Notes: generated from the letters alone by a model not told the origin. A stretch of DNA of 64,000 bases from Diphasiastrum complanatum (GCA_029204225.1 CM055108.1:19598279-19662278); one strand, 5' to 3'; shown: positions 1-15,761, counted from the first letter of the stretch. Numbers and translations: made by a program.

Positions 1-310
1 AGTCGTCATACTACTGGGTGTCTCTAGCATGGATAGGTAGGTTGCTAAAATCGTATACCACTCAAGAATTGTGTCAACGTCTACCCTCAAAAGTTCTCTT
101 AAGTGATCAGTCTCCCATTCATTGTCTGTTTCAGTAGCCCCTCCCAGCTCGCAAATACAAGCGTTTAACCCCTGCAGTTTAGGCGGCTTGCTTTGGAGGG
201 TGTAGTCAAACTCTTGAAGGGAGATTATCCACTTTATTAAGCGCTCAGGAGGTTCTAGTTTATTCATCATCAAGGTGACTACAGTGTTCTTGGTAAATAA
301 AGTCACTTTT
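1..310 (-). pseudogene. Ty3/gypsy RNase H fragment
   Basis: Read on the minus strand, about 300-120 gives an uninterrupted peptide with the pattern YLL-x-KVTLFTKN, LMMNKLEPPERLIKW and ISLQEFDYTL, which is the end of the RNase H domain of Ty3/gypsy polyproteins (Tyr-Leu-Leu, strand, DH-like turn, then R-x-x-x-W-x-x-x-LQEFDF). The Asp-His pair expected after the strand reads Lys-Asn here, so the domain is decayed. It is probably the 3' part of the same minus-strand gypsy element whose gag lies at 3300-4110, with the copia element at 345-3254 inserted between them. No LTR for it could be identified inside the window. Confidence 0.6.
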
Positions 311-344
311 TGATGCAATAAGTAATGTCTTAGTTTGGGGGAGG

Positions 345-2264
345 ATGGACAAGCTATCACTCGATCATGATGATGGCAAAGTTCTATTTGCCAAGCACAA
401 AGAGAGGAGTAAGAAGCAACACCATCACTTCTCTAATGAAAAAGCTAAAGACCAAGATGGAGAGGAGGAGGATACCTCTCATGCTTCTACTTCAAATCTC
501 AAGAAGAAGAAGATCAAGTGCTTTTATTGTGGCAAGAAAGGCCATTATGCCACCAATTGCTTCAAAAAGAAGAATCAACTCAATCAAGCCAACATCACCA
601 ATGAGAAAGAAGACTATATTGCAAGTGATGGAGAAGGCTCTCTTATGGCATCAAGCTTCTCCTCTTCCACCTTCAACAAGGATGACTCATGGTATATTGA
701 TAGTGGAGCATCTTCACATATGTGTGGCTCCAAGCACTCTTTTTCATCTATTATGCCTTATGATGGAGTCAAGAAGACCATATACATTGCAAGTAAGCAT
801 GAGTGCAATATTGAAGGAGTAGGGATTATTCCCTTGAAGCTTGCATCCTCCAAAGATCTCTTTCTCAACAATGTTCTTTTTGTCCCAAAGCTTACAAAGA
901 ACATCTTAAGTGTTGGCCAACTTCTTGATAGTGGCTTTGATGTCAATTTCAATATTGACAATTGTGTGATCAAGAAGGATGGTGAGATCCTTGCATATGG
1001 ATCAAGATTTGAAGGCATCTACAAATTGGATCCAAGTGAGAGTGCAAACTCTCTTGATGTTTCTTATATGTCCAATATTTCAAAGGAGGATGATCACACA
1101 AGATGCACATATCTTCTCTCTTCAATTATTATGGTGTATGATTATTCCTTATTATTCAAAGCATATGTTGAGAAGAAATTCTCATTGAAGATCAAAGCTT
1201 TGAGGAGTATTGGAGATATTGAAGGAATAGCACCATATGAAGTTTTATTCAAGATGAAGCCTAAGGTTGATCACCTTAGTGAACTTGGTAGTGCTTGCTT
1301 TGCACATATTCCCTTGGAAACAAGAAGGAAGGATGATCTAAGCTCATGGATCATGATTGGATTCTCATCCATCAAGGAGGCCTTTAGTGTCTTTACACTC
1401 TCTATTTCAAAAGTGTGTGTGAATAGAGATGTCACATTGCATGAAGATTCAATCTTGGAAGTGGCCGAGATCAAGGCTTCTCAAGAAGCATCACAAGTTA
1501 TCTTTTTTGAAGGTATTCAAGTTATGATGGGGCCAATGTGTGAGGAGGAGTTTTTTCTTCATATGATTTCAAGAAGATCTTCAAGATGCATGGCCGAGTC
1601 TTTATGGCTCACCTTACATGACAAAGAGGGGCATCTTTCATGTTGTATCTACTACAACACATTCATATATGCTTCTCTTCCTTTGCTTAAAATGCTATCA
1701 TGCTTCATTGAATTTTTTGGATCTCAAAGTTCAAGAAAAGCTATACTAGTTTTGTATGATGCTTATGGTATGGACATGTTTCTTGTCATTATTGACTTAG
1801 ATGTGTTTCCAATACTTTTTGAAAGCAAGATATTGTATTGTCAAAAGTATGCTCTTGGTTCTAGTAAGAACAAGATTGAGCTTGGTACTCACTTTTTTGA
1901 AAATCATGTTTTCACATGTTTTGAGGCAAATTGTAAATTCCTCTTGAGATTAAGTGAAGCATCCAAAGTGCACACTTACATCCTTGAGAGAGTAACTAGC
2001 CTAAAAAAGATCAAGATAGTCTTTGATATCAAGATTAGATCCATCATGGATATAGTTCATTGTATGTGGACTAGTCAAGCTAGAAAGCATAATCTTGATA
2101 ATCATCATTGTTTCACATCTTATGATCTTGATCTCCATGATCCTTATGAGGCTTGGAAGCCTCAGATTTTTCTATTTATGGTGCATCCATCATGCAGGTG
2201 GAACTTTCAAAGCAAAGATCATCATCAAGCATGGAGGAAGCCCATGATCATAGTGGCATATTAG
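345..2264 (+). pseudogene. Ty1/copia gag-protease-integrase remnant with long open frame
   Basis: A 639-codon open frame. It starts inside the gag C-terminus: a CCHC zinc knuckle is at residues 59-72 (Cys59, Cys62, His67, Cys72) and the aspartic protease motif DSGASSH lies near residues 119-125. Then comes the GAG-pre-integrase lead-in (NVLFVPKLTKNILSVGQL, about 190-207), and from about 296 the copia integrase C-terminal segment (PYEVLFKMKPKVDHL ... IMIGFSS ... NRDVTLHEDS). The integrase catalytic core has been deleted between them. Residues 375-639 do not resemble reverse transcriptase or RNase H, although RT is expected here, and I do not recognise them. The ORF ends 168 bp before a polypurine tract and 3' LTR. 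The N-terminal half of gag and the 5' LTR are missing, so it is a 5'-truncated, internally deleted copy. That the frame stays open through the unknown 265 residues may be chance in AT-rich DNA. Confidence 0.8.
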
Positions 2265-2441
2265 TGGAGCACTCTTCAAAGGCATTGGCAAGAGATCTTA
2301 TCATGGATATGGTGAGGGTGTTTCTATGATGGATCCCTTGGCTGATATTCACTTCATATGCATACCAAAGGATCCGCTCAAAAAGATTTACAAACTTCTC
2401 AAGTGATCTAGTACCTTTCCAAGCTATTTTTTGAGGAGGAG

Positions 2442-3254
2442 TGTGAGAAATTGGCAAAAATCTAGCTTGGTATTTTTTATGATAGAAGTTTGTAAGTGAA
2501 TCTCACATGTGTGGAGGATGTTCCCACATGTGGAGAATTGTAAAGTAAATAAAAATGTTTGATATAGGGGTCTCATAGTCAAGCATTTAGGTGTAGGATG
2601 TTGATAGGGTCAAGTTTGGCATAGATGGCAAATTATCCATTTCCACTTGTAATGCCACTATTGAGCCAAAATAGAGTAGGAGGCCAAACTTGTGCCAATT
2701 AGATTGTAGACAAGTGTAATGCTTTTGTTTGATGAAGTTAAAGAGGTCCAATAGGATCTAGAGGTGGAGTCATGAGTGGTCTAATAGAATTTGAGGTTTG
2801 CTTGAAAATGGTCCAATAGAATTTAGAGGTGCATGGATCAATGGTCCAATAGGATTAAGAGGTGGCAAAGTGTGGTCCAATCATAGTTAAGCATAGTGGT
2901 AGCTCATGGATCTACTAGTATCATTGTACTCCTCATTTGGATCTAATTGATTTTGAGATTGAGTGGATTTTGAGTGTAAGTAATTTTCTATCTTTCTCTC
3001 TCTACCCAAGAGCTATTGATGATTTTATCTCTCTACCCAAGGAGAGCAGCTTGTTTTTACTTAGATTACTTTTGGAACACTTCCCACACGTGTGAGTGAG
3101 AGTTGGAAGTGATTGAATGCATGTAGTAGTGTGTTTTTGCCATAGAATCAAAGATAGATCTTGAATCTCAATCTAGTCTTGATCTTGGTGCATCTACACA
3201 CCTTAGCAGATCACAAGTACATGTTGTGTACAGTCCACACGTTTGAAATCAACA
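2442..3254 (+). repeat. Copia 3' LTR (with PPT at 2433-2441)
   Basis: A polypurine tract GAGGAGGAG (2433-2441) is followed immediately by TGTGAGAAATTGG, a classical LTR start, and the segment closes with AAATCAACA at 3254, giving TG...CA ends and a length of 813 bp. Inside are repeated notes of the phrase 'tccaatagaattTagaggt' (about 2745-2880), a short imperfect tandem repeat typical of a U3. The matching 5' LTR is absent, because the element is truncated on its left. Gypsy minus-strand sequence resumes just to the right. Confidence 0.65.
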
Positions 3255-3299
3255 GTATCCTTTTAGCATGGCTCGCATATCCCCTAGTTCTAGGTTAGA

Positions 3300-4110
3300 G
3301 CCTGTGCTCTCATAGCCTCTCTCGGGCATCTGTGCTTGGAGCCTTCATGCATCTTGTGTTTGCGTGTTCCTGCCTTGTCGAGGTTCAATAGCCTGTATGG
3401 GGCGGGGTTCCACTATGGGGTGTGCTCCTATAGCTGCGATTGGGCCTCCTCTCCACAATTTTGGGCTTAGGTTCAAGCTATTCACTGCTTGCAATAGGTG
3501 GGATGTGTGGGCAACCTCAATCTGTACGTCTTCTACCATGATTGCCTTCTCTACTGCCTCAGCCAACGTCTGGGGGTTACTCTGACGTACAATCATTTGT
3601 ATGTCATTCTTGAGCCCTCGCAGAAAGAAGGTTAGTAGTAATAGGGGTGGTAGTAACATAGTGGGTTCCACTTGGTGTGACAACTCTATCAAACGACGCT
3701 AATATTGTTGGATGGATTTGTTACTTCTCTGCTATAGGGAAGTCAGTGCGAACAGTAGGCCATAAACCATTCGGTGGGGAGCATACTCAATTAGAAACAG
3801 TCTATGGAACTCCTCGATGGTGTGAATTGAGCCTCTTTGCAGACTATAATACCAGTGCCTAGCCGTTCAGACAAAGTGGTGGTGAAAAACATCATTTTAT
3901 GATGTGGGTTTGTGATGGCTTTGGTAAAGCAGGTGGTCCAAAAAGCATCAATATGTTCTTCGGCATTTCATACGGTGCTCCATGAAACTCAGGAGTGGAT
4001 CCACTAAGTTTGGGTAGTCCTCCTGTCTCCGAGGGAACTACACTTGGTTCAGTCAAATGTCTTGCCATTCTGTTGGCAACAGATTCTATAGCAGCAGGTG
4101 TTACGTTCAC
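3300..4110 (-). pseudogene. Ty3/gypsy gag remnant
   Basis: On the minus strand the segment reads, in order, an N-terminal piece (4110-3892), then ARHWYYSLQRGSIHTIEEF followed by an F-x-x-E-Y stretch (about 3860-3770), then FLRGLKNDIQMIVRQSNPQTLAEAVEKA (about 3620-3540). These are the landmarks of the retrotransposon gag domain: A-x-x-W-x-x-L, SI-x-T-x-x-EF, then F-x-x-GL and P-x-TL-x-EA. Several stops and frame changes break it. The order of pieces and strand fit the RNase H fragment at 1-310 being the other end of the same element. No zinc knuckle was found before the copia LTR cuts the sequence at 3254. Confidence 0.7.
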
Positions 4111-7100
4111 TAACGGTGGTTCAGTAGCTTCGGTTGGCTCAAGTTTCGGTAATTCTTCTATGACTTCCTATGTATCGTCCAAGTCCATTACAGTTAGTGA
4201 GACTCATCATCTATGGCTGGTGGGATAAGGGACCCACGACTGCTTCTTCTAAGCCCTAAACACACTCTCTGGGGATTTGAAGTCTCTCCGTGTGGTGCTC
4301 TCTTAGACCTAGGTGTCCTTGATATACTATATGATGTCTCGTCTAGGGTGACACAAATGATTTCTGCGTAATAGTCCTCACTTTCGGATAGCAATCAACT
4401 GTCGTTGCACATGTGTTGTATGATTTTCCCAAGTTATCCCATAGGTCATCCACCCTTCATCCACTAATACTACATATGACCTAACTAACTCTACTTGATC
4501 ATTTTTTTGCTCGATTCTAATCCAACCGTATCCATGTCCAGTTTCTCTTGGTTCTTTGTACCATGTGTCATCTCTACGGCCATGTGCCGTCTCTATGGGA
4601 TGTTAGGGTTGGTGGGTCATAAAGTACTGATTTTCGACTCAAGGCTCTGGTTTTCACCTTTACCCTAGGTTTCACGAGAAATTCCATTGTCTAATATGTT
4701 ATGTCACTCTGCGAGCAATCTCTAGTAGTACTTGGCATCACTGTCTAAACTCCCTGCTGGTGAAAACTGTATACAGCCCCTAGATTCGTTTCAGATATTG
4801 GAAGTAGGGTGTCCTTGGTGAAGTTGGATCATGTGCAACTAGGGGTGGATTGTGAACTCATGTGTGGCAAGGCTCTAAAACGTATGTTCTAGGTGTGAGA
4901 TCAGCACACATTACTATGTGATGCTAACCACTTCGACCTGTGATACTTGATATCGATTTTCTGAAAACAACGCATGCACTAGTAGCTTGCACAACGTGTG
5001 CTATCTTGCGGCTGACGGTCTAAACAGTAGAATTGTTCACAACACATCAATCTGAGATGCATGCAATTTGTAGTATGACTACCCTCCAAACACTATTCTC
5101 TTATCAGGTAACTCACGACAGACGCACCGATGTTAGGGGTTTTTCAGACATGGGGTTGGTTTCCCCAGAAATCTCTAAAAGGAGAAGGGCCCACAATGCC
5201 CTCACGGTAGGGACCGAGGACAACCGCTTCCAACCCTGGTGGCTCGCTCAATCGCTCCATGCTCTTCCAGCCAATGGAAGTTTTCCAAGCTTCCAAAAGT
5301 ATGGTAGAAAGAGGGTAGGTTCTGCTTCAGTCAACTTGGTCTTGGCACAATACTACGGTCATCTCCTCACACTACTATCAAGACTGATTCTCCTAGAACA
5401 GTACTAAGACTATGACATCCCGCATCCTTGCAAGATCCACTATTGGTAGGATGCAGGGCTCTGGCGCTCTAAGGATTTCATCCCCATGGATATAATTCTT
5501 TGGTGGTGGTGTATCTTCAGCCCTAGCAAGATAGTAAGATTAGATGCGAAGTACCGATGTATGGCCTATGTCTATCTGTGATGGGAGGTAGAACCAGATT
5601 GACAACTCATGGAATGAGAATTTCCATCAGATAAATCTATGGCGGCGTTGGACAGGCAGGGCAATGTTGAATTTTTCCTATGGACATAGATTAACAGCTG
5701 CAAAAAGTCTGTCCTTCATTTTTGGGTGATGCAGGTCGCACTCAGTTGGCACAGGGCCATAGATAGGTGGAATTCATCCATAGCTAGGTCGATTATTTGC
5801 CATAGAAACACTGTTGCCAGCATCAGAAAACAATGATTTTGAGTACTTTGCCAGAAAGGTGCAATTGGCTGCTTCAGATTGTATTCAATGTATAAAAAGA
5901 AGTGAGCTGCAACTGTGGGCAGCGACGACTTATAATGGAGAGATCACTTGGCCATGAATTCTCAAACCCATATAAGATTTTCTATGGTGCTAGTAGAGAT
6001 GCCAAACTAATGAGGGGAGAGAAAAGGCGAAAATCTAGATGATGCAAGAATTTTGACAATTCTAATCTAGAATTGGATTTGGAGCCATCAAGGCTCAATC
6101 ATATACCTATGCACTTAATAACTTAATTGATGTATCATCAAGTGCAAAATGCCTTGAATTCATAGCTTGGCATGATGTTTATAGACACAATAATGGAACA
6201 TTATGTAAGGGATCCTCTAAGAGGTGGTGAAAGATCCTTCATGGACATCACTCCCTATTAGAGTCTCAAAAGTTCCTTGTTTGTAGCTGGATTTTGTAGA
6301 CACTTTTTTGCAAAGTATAATCCTTCTCCTTATCCTTTGGAGAGTATCCTTGGTTGCCTCATATATTTTTAAGCCATGACTCAAAGTTGATGTTAACTTA
6401 GAATCATTGTCTTGGAAAAGCCATGAGCTCGTATATTAGATAGATTTATGATTCCTATTATTCTTCGCCCTCCTTTGGAAACATCAAGCATCCAATAGAG
6501 ATTTTATATGCTCAATGAGACATAGATATACACAACAAAGACATTAAAAACTAGAATATGTTGGATAATGTATAACTATCCACAACTTTGTGGTAAACCC
6601 TTATTGTTGTTTGCAACGTAAGGACGTATGAAGAGGTGTGTAACAAGACTCTTATCAATCATAATGTTTGACAACTTTGTTAGATTCCTCCTCTGCCAAT
6701 TGGTTCAAATGTAAACTACAATGCTATACTCACCCTATGGTCAAGAATCATTTTCTAAATTATAATGTTTGCAAGATAATTTAGAATCTTATATAGAATC
6801 ACCCTACAATATTCTATTTTGAAACATTGTGACAATCAAAAAATGCTTCTTACATTTTGTGTGCATTACGAAAAACAAAAATATTCTTAGTCAATCATTA
6901 GCTATTAAAAATGTGTGTAGCCATATTGAGAAAGCATAAAATAGCTCACAATTGATGGTGCCATTTCTTAGAAAAATTTGGAGATGCCCTTTGAACAAGA
7001 AAAATGAAGACAAAGTATTCTTTCACATGGTTTAAAGCATTATTGGCACCTAATAAGGATTTATATTTCATAAAAATAATTGAAAATCTAACTCTAGATA

Positions 7101-9296
7101 TCAATACATGATAACTTCTCAAATGAATCATGGATTTTCAAATGCCATACAAATAAATAAAAATATGCAATTGTTGACTGAGTACAAAGGGATGTTTTCA
7201 AGACGCCCCTTCAGTGCTAAGAAGAAAATACAAAACATGACTTTTTAACCTTGGAGGTATTTTCATGAGACTTTTTCTTTAGAAAAATTATCACGTTTGA
7301 TATCTAAAAAGAATATTGATATAAGCCTTCGATATGTGTTGTTGTAGGTTCAAATTTTCTTTTCACATTCTCATAGTTCCTTAAAAGGATATTCTCTTAC
7401 GAGTGCACATTTACAAAGTAATTCACCTGTAGAAGTGAAATAAGGGACACTTCTTTTGTAAATCAAGCTAATAGAAGAAAAATGAAGAGATTCAAGACTA
7501 TACATGAAACCCATAGTAATTCTGAAGGTAGATCTTTGAAAAGTAAAACTAGATTCGATTGTGTTTTATGTGAGCGATCCACTTTAGACATAGACTAAAG
7601 TATTTTCGTCTCTATAAATCAACAACAAGAGTTTTCCCAAAGCCATTCACGAGATTGGTGTTTGATATTGTCTAAGTAACATAAGATAATATATCACATC
7701 AAATATGTCAATTGCCCATGTATTGGGAGATGAAATTGGAACTACGTTCCATAATGGCCTCTATTTAATTGGAGGCCATGTGAGGTTGCTTATCAAATTC
7801 TTTACAAAATCCCTTAGGCATGATGTGACAATTTATGAGCTACTTAGATGTAATATGCAAATTTTGTTTTTGCTTTCATTGTGTTAACCTTTAATAACTT
7901 ATTAGCTTCTTTGAGTGTGACTAACTCCAACATAGCATCTTCAGTGTTCCATGTGTGATCAGAGGCTATCATAAGAATTACATACACTATTTATTACCAT
8001 TGTTATGCTTATTGATCACTGGCTTGTTGTGGGGATTTATCTATAATATTGAGATGATTTTCTTAATTAAATATTTGCCACAAGATCAAGCATCATACAC
8101 ACACAAAGAACAAATCTATTGAATGTAAGAGAGCAATATGAAAAGTTTTTTTTGATATTCAATGAGTTGGTTTTTAGATTTTAGTTTATTTATGTTTAAA
8201 TCTTTCCCTTCCCCACAAAGGCCTTCATAAATGGTTGTTTTTCCCAAATCAAGAAAATATCATGCATCTTATAGAAAAAAACTATCCACACGATGAACTG
8301 ACATTCAACAATACATTTTTAAAGTTAAATTTATGAAATTGCAAAGTCACATTGTGCTAATTAATGATAAAATAACATTAAAATAGTGAAAAGAGGATAC
8401 CAATTTGGAATATTACATTATAAAAAGTTGACTATGTATTTGCCAACCCAAGGTGATCATATTAAATTTTGTTTTAAACAAAAAAAAAAAGGGTCATATA
8501 GAATCTAGTCCTATGGTGACTAATATCTCTTCACTTGCAAAGAAACCAAGAAAAATGAGTATGATGGTCATGACATATTTCAAATTATGAGGTATTACAA
8601 CGAAATATATTATTTGAATCCAAACACTATGTCATATATCCTCGATAAATTACAGATTTTGTAGGCTTATGATTTGACCATCACACATCCTAATTAAATA
8701 TATGTACGATATAGACTAAGTAAGATGTATATCCAACATTTGTTGATGTTTTTTCCTTGATACAACACATGAAAAATGTTTGCATTTGATGGAATCACTC
8801 TTGACTATGTGTTCTCCACAATGTTTACCCACTTTACAAATCCAATTTCTCCCAATGTTGTTTTTTAATCTCTTCAACATATTTATTTTGAGGTTGATTA
8901 CCTAAAAAAAAAAAAATCCTTTGATTGTAAACAACATGGATGTTGATAGGTCAAGTTGATGGTTTTCAAATAGAGTCTAACAAAAAAAATGTCATCATAG
9001 TCAAGGTAGGCAGATTAGCACCAAGATAGGAATAAGCCTCTTGACCAAGAAAAGCTCTCACATCATGCATGGTATCAATCTCCACTCAAACAATGTGAGA
9101 CTGTGATTGCCACACATTTATTTGAGGAGAATTTGAAAAATAAAGTTGAATTAAGGGAGATTACATGTGCTTTCTATCCAAATGGGATTATAAGCCACAT
9201 GTAAAGAAAAAATAATATGACAACTCATGTATGTGCTCGATATTGCAATCACAATTGTATTGGTCATCAAAGATGCTTTTGATAGAAACATCCATC
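4111..9296. other. No supportable gene; decayed intergenic DNA
   Basis: About 4111-5700 is probably the decayed 5' leader and LTR of the minus-strand gypsy element, but I could not find its LTR boundary or primer-binding site. An open frame at 5033-5407 (+, 124 codons) matches nothing I know. From about 5700 the DNA is AT-rich with short A and T runs and only short open frames. A stretch at about 6190-6360 (+) reads somewhat like protein (with two stops) but belongs to no family I recognise. No tRNA, rRNA or CRISPR-like array was seen. Confidence 0.5.
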
Positions 9297-9540
9297 TGTT
9301 GGAATTGAAAGCTCAAGTTTACTACGTCAGTACAATACTTTCCATTTCTGAAAGTGTACACACGTCCTTGTCATGATTATAGTATATTGCCATGTAGGAC
9401 TTCCCCAAGAATAAAAACTCTATGTATATAGTAGCTTTAGTGACGAGAAAAAAATACATACACTTTCAGTTTGCATGTTGTGGGTGCTTGATAACTTATG
9501 TTGTTTGGTAGCATAATTGAATATCTACAAGATCTTGTCA
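9297..9540 (+). repeat. Short copia-type LTR with adjacent tRNA-Met primer site
   Basis: The segment begins TGTTGGAATTGAAAGC, ends in CTTGTCA (9540), and is followed after one base by TGTTATCAGAGCC (9542-9554). That differs by one base from the copia primer-binding site TGGTATCAGAGC, which is complementary to initiator tRNA-Met. A TATA-like TATGTATATAG lies near 9422-9432. At 244 bp it is a short LTR. The downstream internal region (9555-9942, with an open frame at 9575-9802 of no known family) is cut off by the next copia element. Assignment rests on TG...CA ends plus PBS only. Confidence 0.55.
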
Positions 9541-9942
9541 GTGTTATCAGAGCCATGGGTAAGGTGCAGGTCGATTGCTAACTAGAATAATTTTGAAGAA
9601 ATTTGAAGAGCCAATAAGGTTGGCTTCAAGCTATCAACCTTGTGCTATTTGGGGTGCTGGAACTTGCAGAGGAACTACAAGTGCAAGTCATATGCAACTC
9701 ACATGGATCAATTTGAAGAGGGGAGAAGCTAATATGTGCTGGATTGGTCTCCTTCTTACTACTCGACTAATCAGTTTTAATCTTCATCCATTGTTTATCT
9801 AGTTCTGTGGCTTTTCCTATGTTCTTTTACAGTCTGCAGATTTACAAGTGTTTTTACACAGTCTGCAGAAATACACGGAGATTGACTACGATGTCGCTTT
9901 TCATTTTTCCTCACTTCAACTTTTTTGCCTATTAGGAATCTC

Positions 9943-11096
<1,154 letters not shown>

Positions 11097-11108
11097 TTAT
11101 ATCAGAGC
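11097..11108 (+). other. Primer-binding site, initiator tRNA-Met type
   Basis: TTATATCAGAGC directly follows the 5' LTR and matches the canonical copia PBS TGGTATCAGAGC at 10 of 12 positions. The two mismatches are in the second and third bases. Confidence 0.75.
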
Positions 11109-11260
11109 GAAATCTCTAATACTTGATATCTTTTGCGATATCAAATTGATAATCATACTCTTTAGTTCTTTTCAACCTTTCAGTATCAGAGAATTGATTT
11201 CCTATTGTTGGCATTACTACATCTTAGAGTCATCAATACAATCGACAGACTAAGTTCCAG

Positions 11261-13570
11261 ATGGATTCCCAAAGTATAGCTGGTTTTATCGCAGACAAGC
11301 TGAATGGATCCAATTATCATTTGTGGAAATTTAAGATGAAGACCTTGCTAATCGCAAGCGAATTATGGGATGTTGTTACAGGTACAGAAGTAAAACCTGA
11401 AGACGACGACTCAAAGTGGAAATCAAAGGATGGTAAAGCTTTCGCGCTTACTATCCTCAATATATCAGATACATAGACTGGACACTACAAATCTATTATC
11501 AGTAAGTAGAATTACAGATCTAGGTCATAAGGTAGAATTCGGATCTGATCAATGCAGAATTATTGATAGGAGTAATAAGATCCTTGCACTTGGCAAGAGG
11601 CAAAGTTACTTATATAGATTGGTGCATTGTTATTCTGAGTCTAACATCTGTTCTAGTCAGTAAAGCATTACTATGGCATCATCGCTTAGGACACTTGAAT
11701 TTTGCATCTGTTTTGAACATGTCCAGACAATCCATGGTTTTTGATCTCGACTATCCTTCTGGTAAGGTCGTCTCCCTGTCTACCATAGCAGCTGTTTATT
11801 TTATTAAACAGAAGTCAGAGGCTTTCATCAAATTCGGACAATTCAAAGAGCATGCTGAGAATCAACCTGGCAAACGAATCAAAGCACCGAGTTCAGATAA
11901 CGGGGGAGAATACATCTCCACCAAATTCAAGGAGTATTGCCTTAACAATGGCATTGAGAAACAATACATTACCTCCTATTCGCCTCAGTCAAATGGTCTT
12001 GTTGAGAGAAAGAACAGAACCTTAGTTGAATCGGCAAAGTGCATGTTATGACATGCAACTCTTCCGAAGTGCTTATGGGCTGAAGCTATTTCAACATCAA
12101 CTTATATTCAGAACAGATGTCCTAGTAAAGGTCTCTCAGACAAGACACAATTCGAAGTTTGGACAGGTACCAAACCTTCTTTATCAAACTTACGAGTTTT
12201 TGGATGTACTGATTTTGCGCAAATACCTCGTGATCTCAGGAAGAAGCTCGACTTCCAGAATATCAAATGTGTTTTCATCAGCTACACTATTTCAGATCAA
12301 GCCTACAAGTTGTTTGACCCCATCGAGTTGAAGATATTCACTAGCCAGGATGTCATCTTCATCAAATATCAGTTTCAATACCTCAAAGGAAAGGGCAGTC
12401 CCCATGTAGCCGACCTATCAGATTCTCCTGACGCATTGAACTTTCCAGCTTGTCAGTCAACTATTTCCATTGAAGGTCCAAGCTCTTCTACTTCTGACAA
12501 ACAACAAATCAACGATGAATCAGAAGATGATATTACATTTCAGCAACTACAATATGATGGAAATGATCAACTTCCTCTATAACACAAAACATCATCAAGA
12601 ACTAGCACACCACCTAATAGGTATATCGACGAGTCTGCAGTCTACCTTGTTCAGGAGCCGACGACTGTCAAAGAGACACTCAGTCAGCCTGATTCAGATC
12701 TCTGGAAAGAAGCTATGGATAAAGAGTATTCATCTCTTATCAAGAACCAGACATGGACAATTGTCGAATTACCCACCAGTAGAAACGTAGTTGATTGCAA
12801 ATGGATTTTCAAAGTCAAGTACAACGCAGATGGCAACATCAACAAGAGAAAGGCACGACTTGTCGCTAGAGAATTCTCTCAAGTATACAACATTGACTAC
12901 ACTGAGACCTTTAGTCCAGTAGTCAAACATTCTTCTATTCGACTGTTGCTATCATTTGTCGCTTAAGCAGATTTGGAAATATATCAAATGGATGTACAGA
13001 AAACATATTTCAATGGAGTTATCGAAGAAGACAACTACATGGTGAAACCCAAAGGTTATATTATCGAGTGTTTATCTTCGAGCTACTATGGACTTTTGCA
13101 TTTGTTATGGAGCAACGACAAACTCAATTTACTCAATGGTTACACATATGCAAGTTGGGCTGGAGATGTAGACACTCGTAAATCCACTTCTAGATGTACA
13201 TTCTTCCTCAACAATGGTCCAATTTTCTGGAAGAATCGTAAGCAATCTTTGATAGCTCTATCTTCCACTGAATCAGAGTATATCGTAGCCTCTCAAGCTA
13301 CAATTGAAGCAATGTGGTTGAGGAATTTACTCTCAGATATCGGTCTGAATCAATATGCTCCGATGACATTATTTTGTGATAATCAAAGTGCCAGCCAACC
13401 CTAGATTTCATTCTAGGAGTGAGCACATTGAACTGAAGTATCATTTTGTCAAAAGCAAAGTTCTCAACGAAGAGGTCAGATTGTAGTACTGTAGAACACA
13501 AGATATGACAGCAGATATTTTTACCAAAGCATTAAGTTTGGATACACACAGAAGATTTTGTGTAGAACTA
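11261..13570 (+). pseudogene. Copia gag-pol pseudogene
   Basis: Pieces in order: the gag N-terminus (11261-11476; LNGSNYHLWKFKMKTLL, the UBN2/DUF4219-type start); a deletion removing the rest of gag and the protease; the GAG-pre-integrase segment (about 11478-11750, with LLSVSRI and LLWHHRLGHLN); the integrase core with SSDNGGEY and PQSNGLVERKNR (11890-12020), which supply the second Asp and the Glu of DDE; the integrase C-terminus in other frames (12050-12370); RT from about 12665 (DLWKEAMDKEY, WIFKVKYNADG, RLVAREFSQ) to about 13050; a deletion removing the RT catalytic YVDD; and RNase H (13140-13400; TYASWAGDVDTRKST, ALSSTESEYI, FCDNQSA). The tail at 13500-13570 (MTADIFTKAL) is the usual copia C-terminus. 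Multiple frameshifts and stops occur, so it is not functional. Confidence 0.9.
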
Positions 13571-13574
13571 ACTC

Positions 13575-14781
<1,207 letters not shown>

Positions 14782-14786
14782 ATCCC

Positions 14787-15058
14787 GTGCTTCTTCATGT
14801 GCGTGGGTTTTTGGATATTTCTCTCATAAAATTTGATTGTTTGTAGTCAATATCACACCAAATTGGACGTGGTCAATGTCAACACAATTGTTGGAGTAGG
14901 GTTTGGCACAAAACCTTTAATCTTGAGTTGTAGGTGATCTTTTCTAAAGCTATGAAATCATGGAGTAGAGTGCCTCAATGATGCAAAGCAGCATCGAAGT
15001 GGAGCAGTGAGAGCACATGAGTAGATTTTCTCCAATAGCCATAGCTCAAAATCCCAGC

Positions 15059-15152
<94 letters not shown>

Positions 15153-15761
15153 GCTCGCGTGCGATGAGAAGGGACAAGCTACATAGCATCTCGAAGGGCA
15201 CAACAGCCACAAGAAGTGAGTTGAGCACGTAGAATCAATCCCCACTGTCCGTTCAAGATCTAGTGAGATCAACGGTCCTCTATTTGCGAATCCAGTCTAT
15301 AGCATCAAAGTGCACCGTTAGATTCACTTGAAAAACGATTTCTGAAGTGTTGAAGGAGTCTGACATGTAGAATCCCACTTCAACTTCATTTAAAAATTTC
15401 ATGTTGAAGTATTGAAAGGGTCCTGAAAGCATGAAGTATTGAAAAGCTTCATAAGGAAATTTCAATTCATTTCAATCATTCTCCCTAAACCTCTCAATAA
15501 AAAGGGTTTTATTTGATCAAAATAGCTCCAATTTTGACCAAAATGTTGGCAGCAACTAGTTGGTGAACTCTTTGACACTCAAAAAGACAAAAAGGTGTTA
15601 TTTCTTAGGGAGAAGCTTCATTTTACTTAGAATTTCACCATTTCATAGCCCAAAGCTAGTAATGGTCGGTATTACTAAATTAAGCATTTGAGATTGTTGC
15701 ATTACATTCATTTCACATATAAAGCTAGTTTTAAAGCTTAAACAAGTAGTTTTTTGGAGCT
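14787..15761. other. Gap with (GA)n array, probable leader of a copia remnant
   Basis: No gene seen. A pure (GA)n array occupies 15062-15145, roughly 42 units. The sequence from about 15480 to 15761 leads directly into a copia gag start and may be the decayed LTR and leader of that remnant, but no LTR ends or primer site could be fixed. Confidence 0.6.

Noticed and set aside
5033-5407. 124-codon plus-strand open frame
   Set aside because: No family resemblance, no promoter context, and it lies where a decayed gypsy leader is expected.
6187-6360. Protein-like stretch with a DPLRGGERSF word and two stops
   Set aside because: Not assignable to any family and too short and broken to support as a gene.
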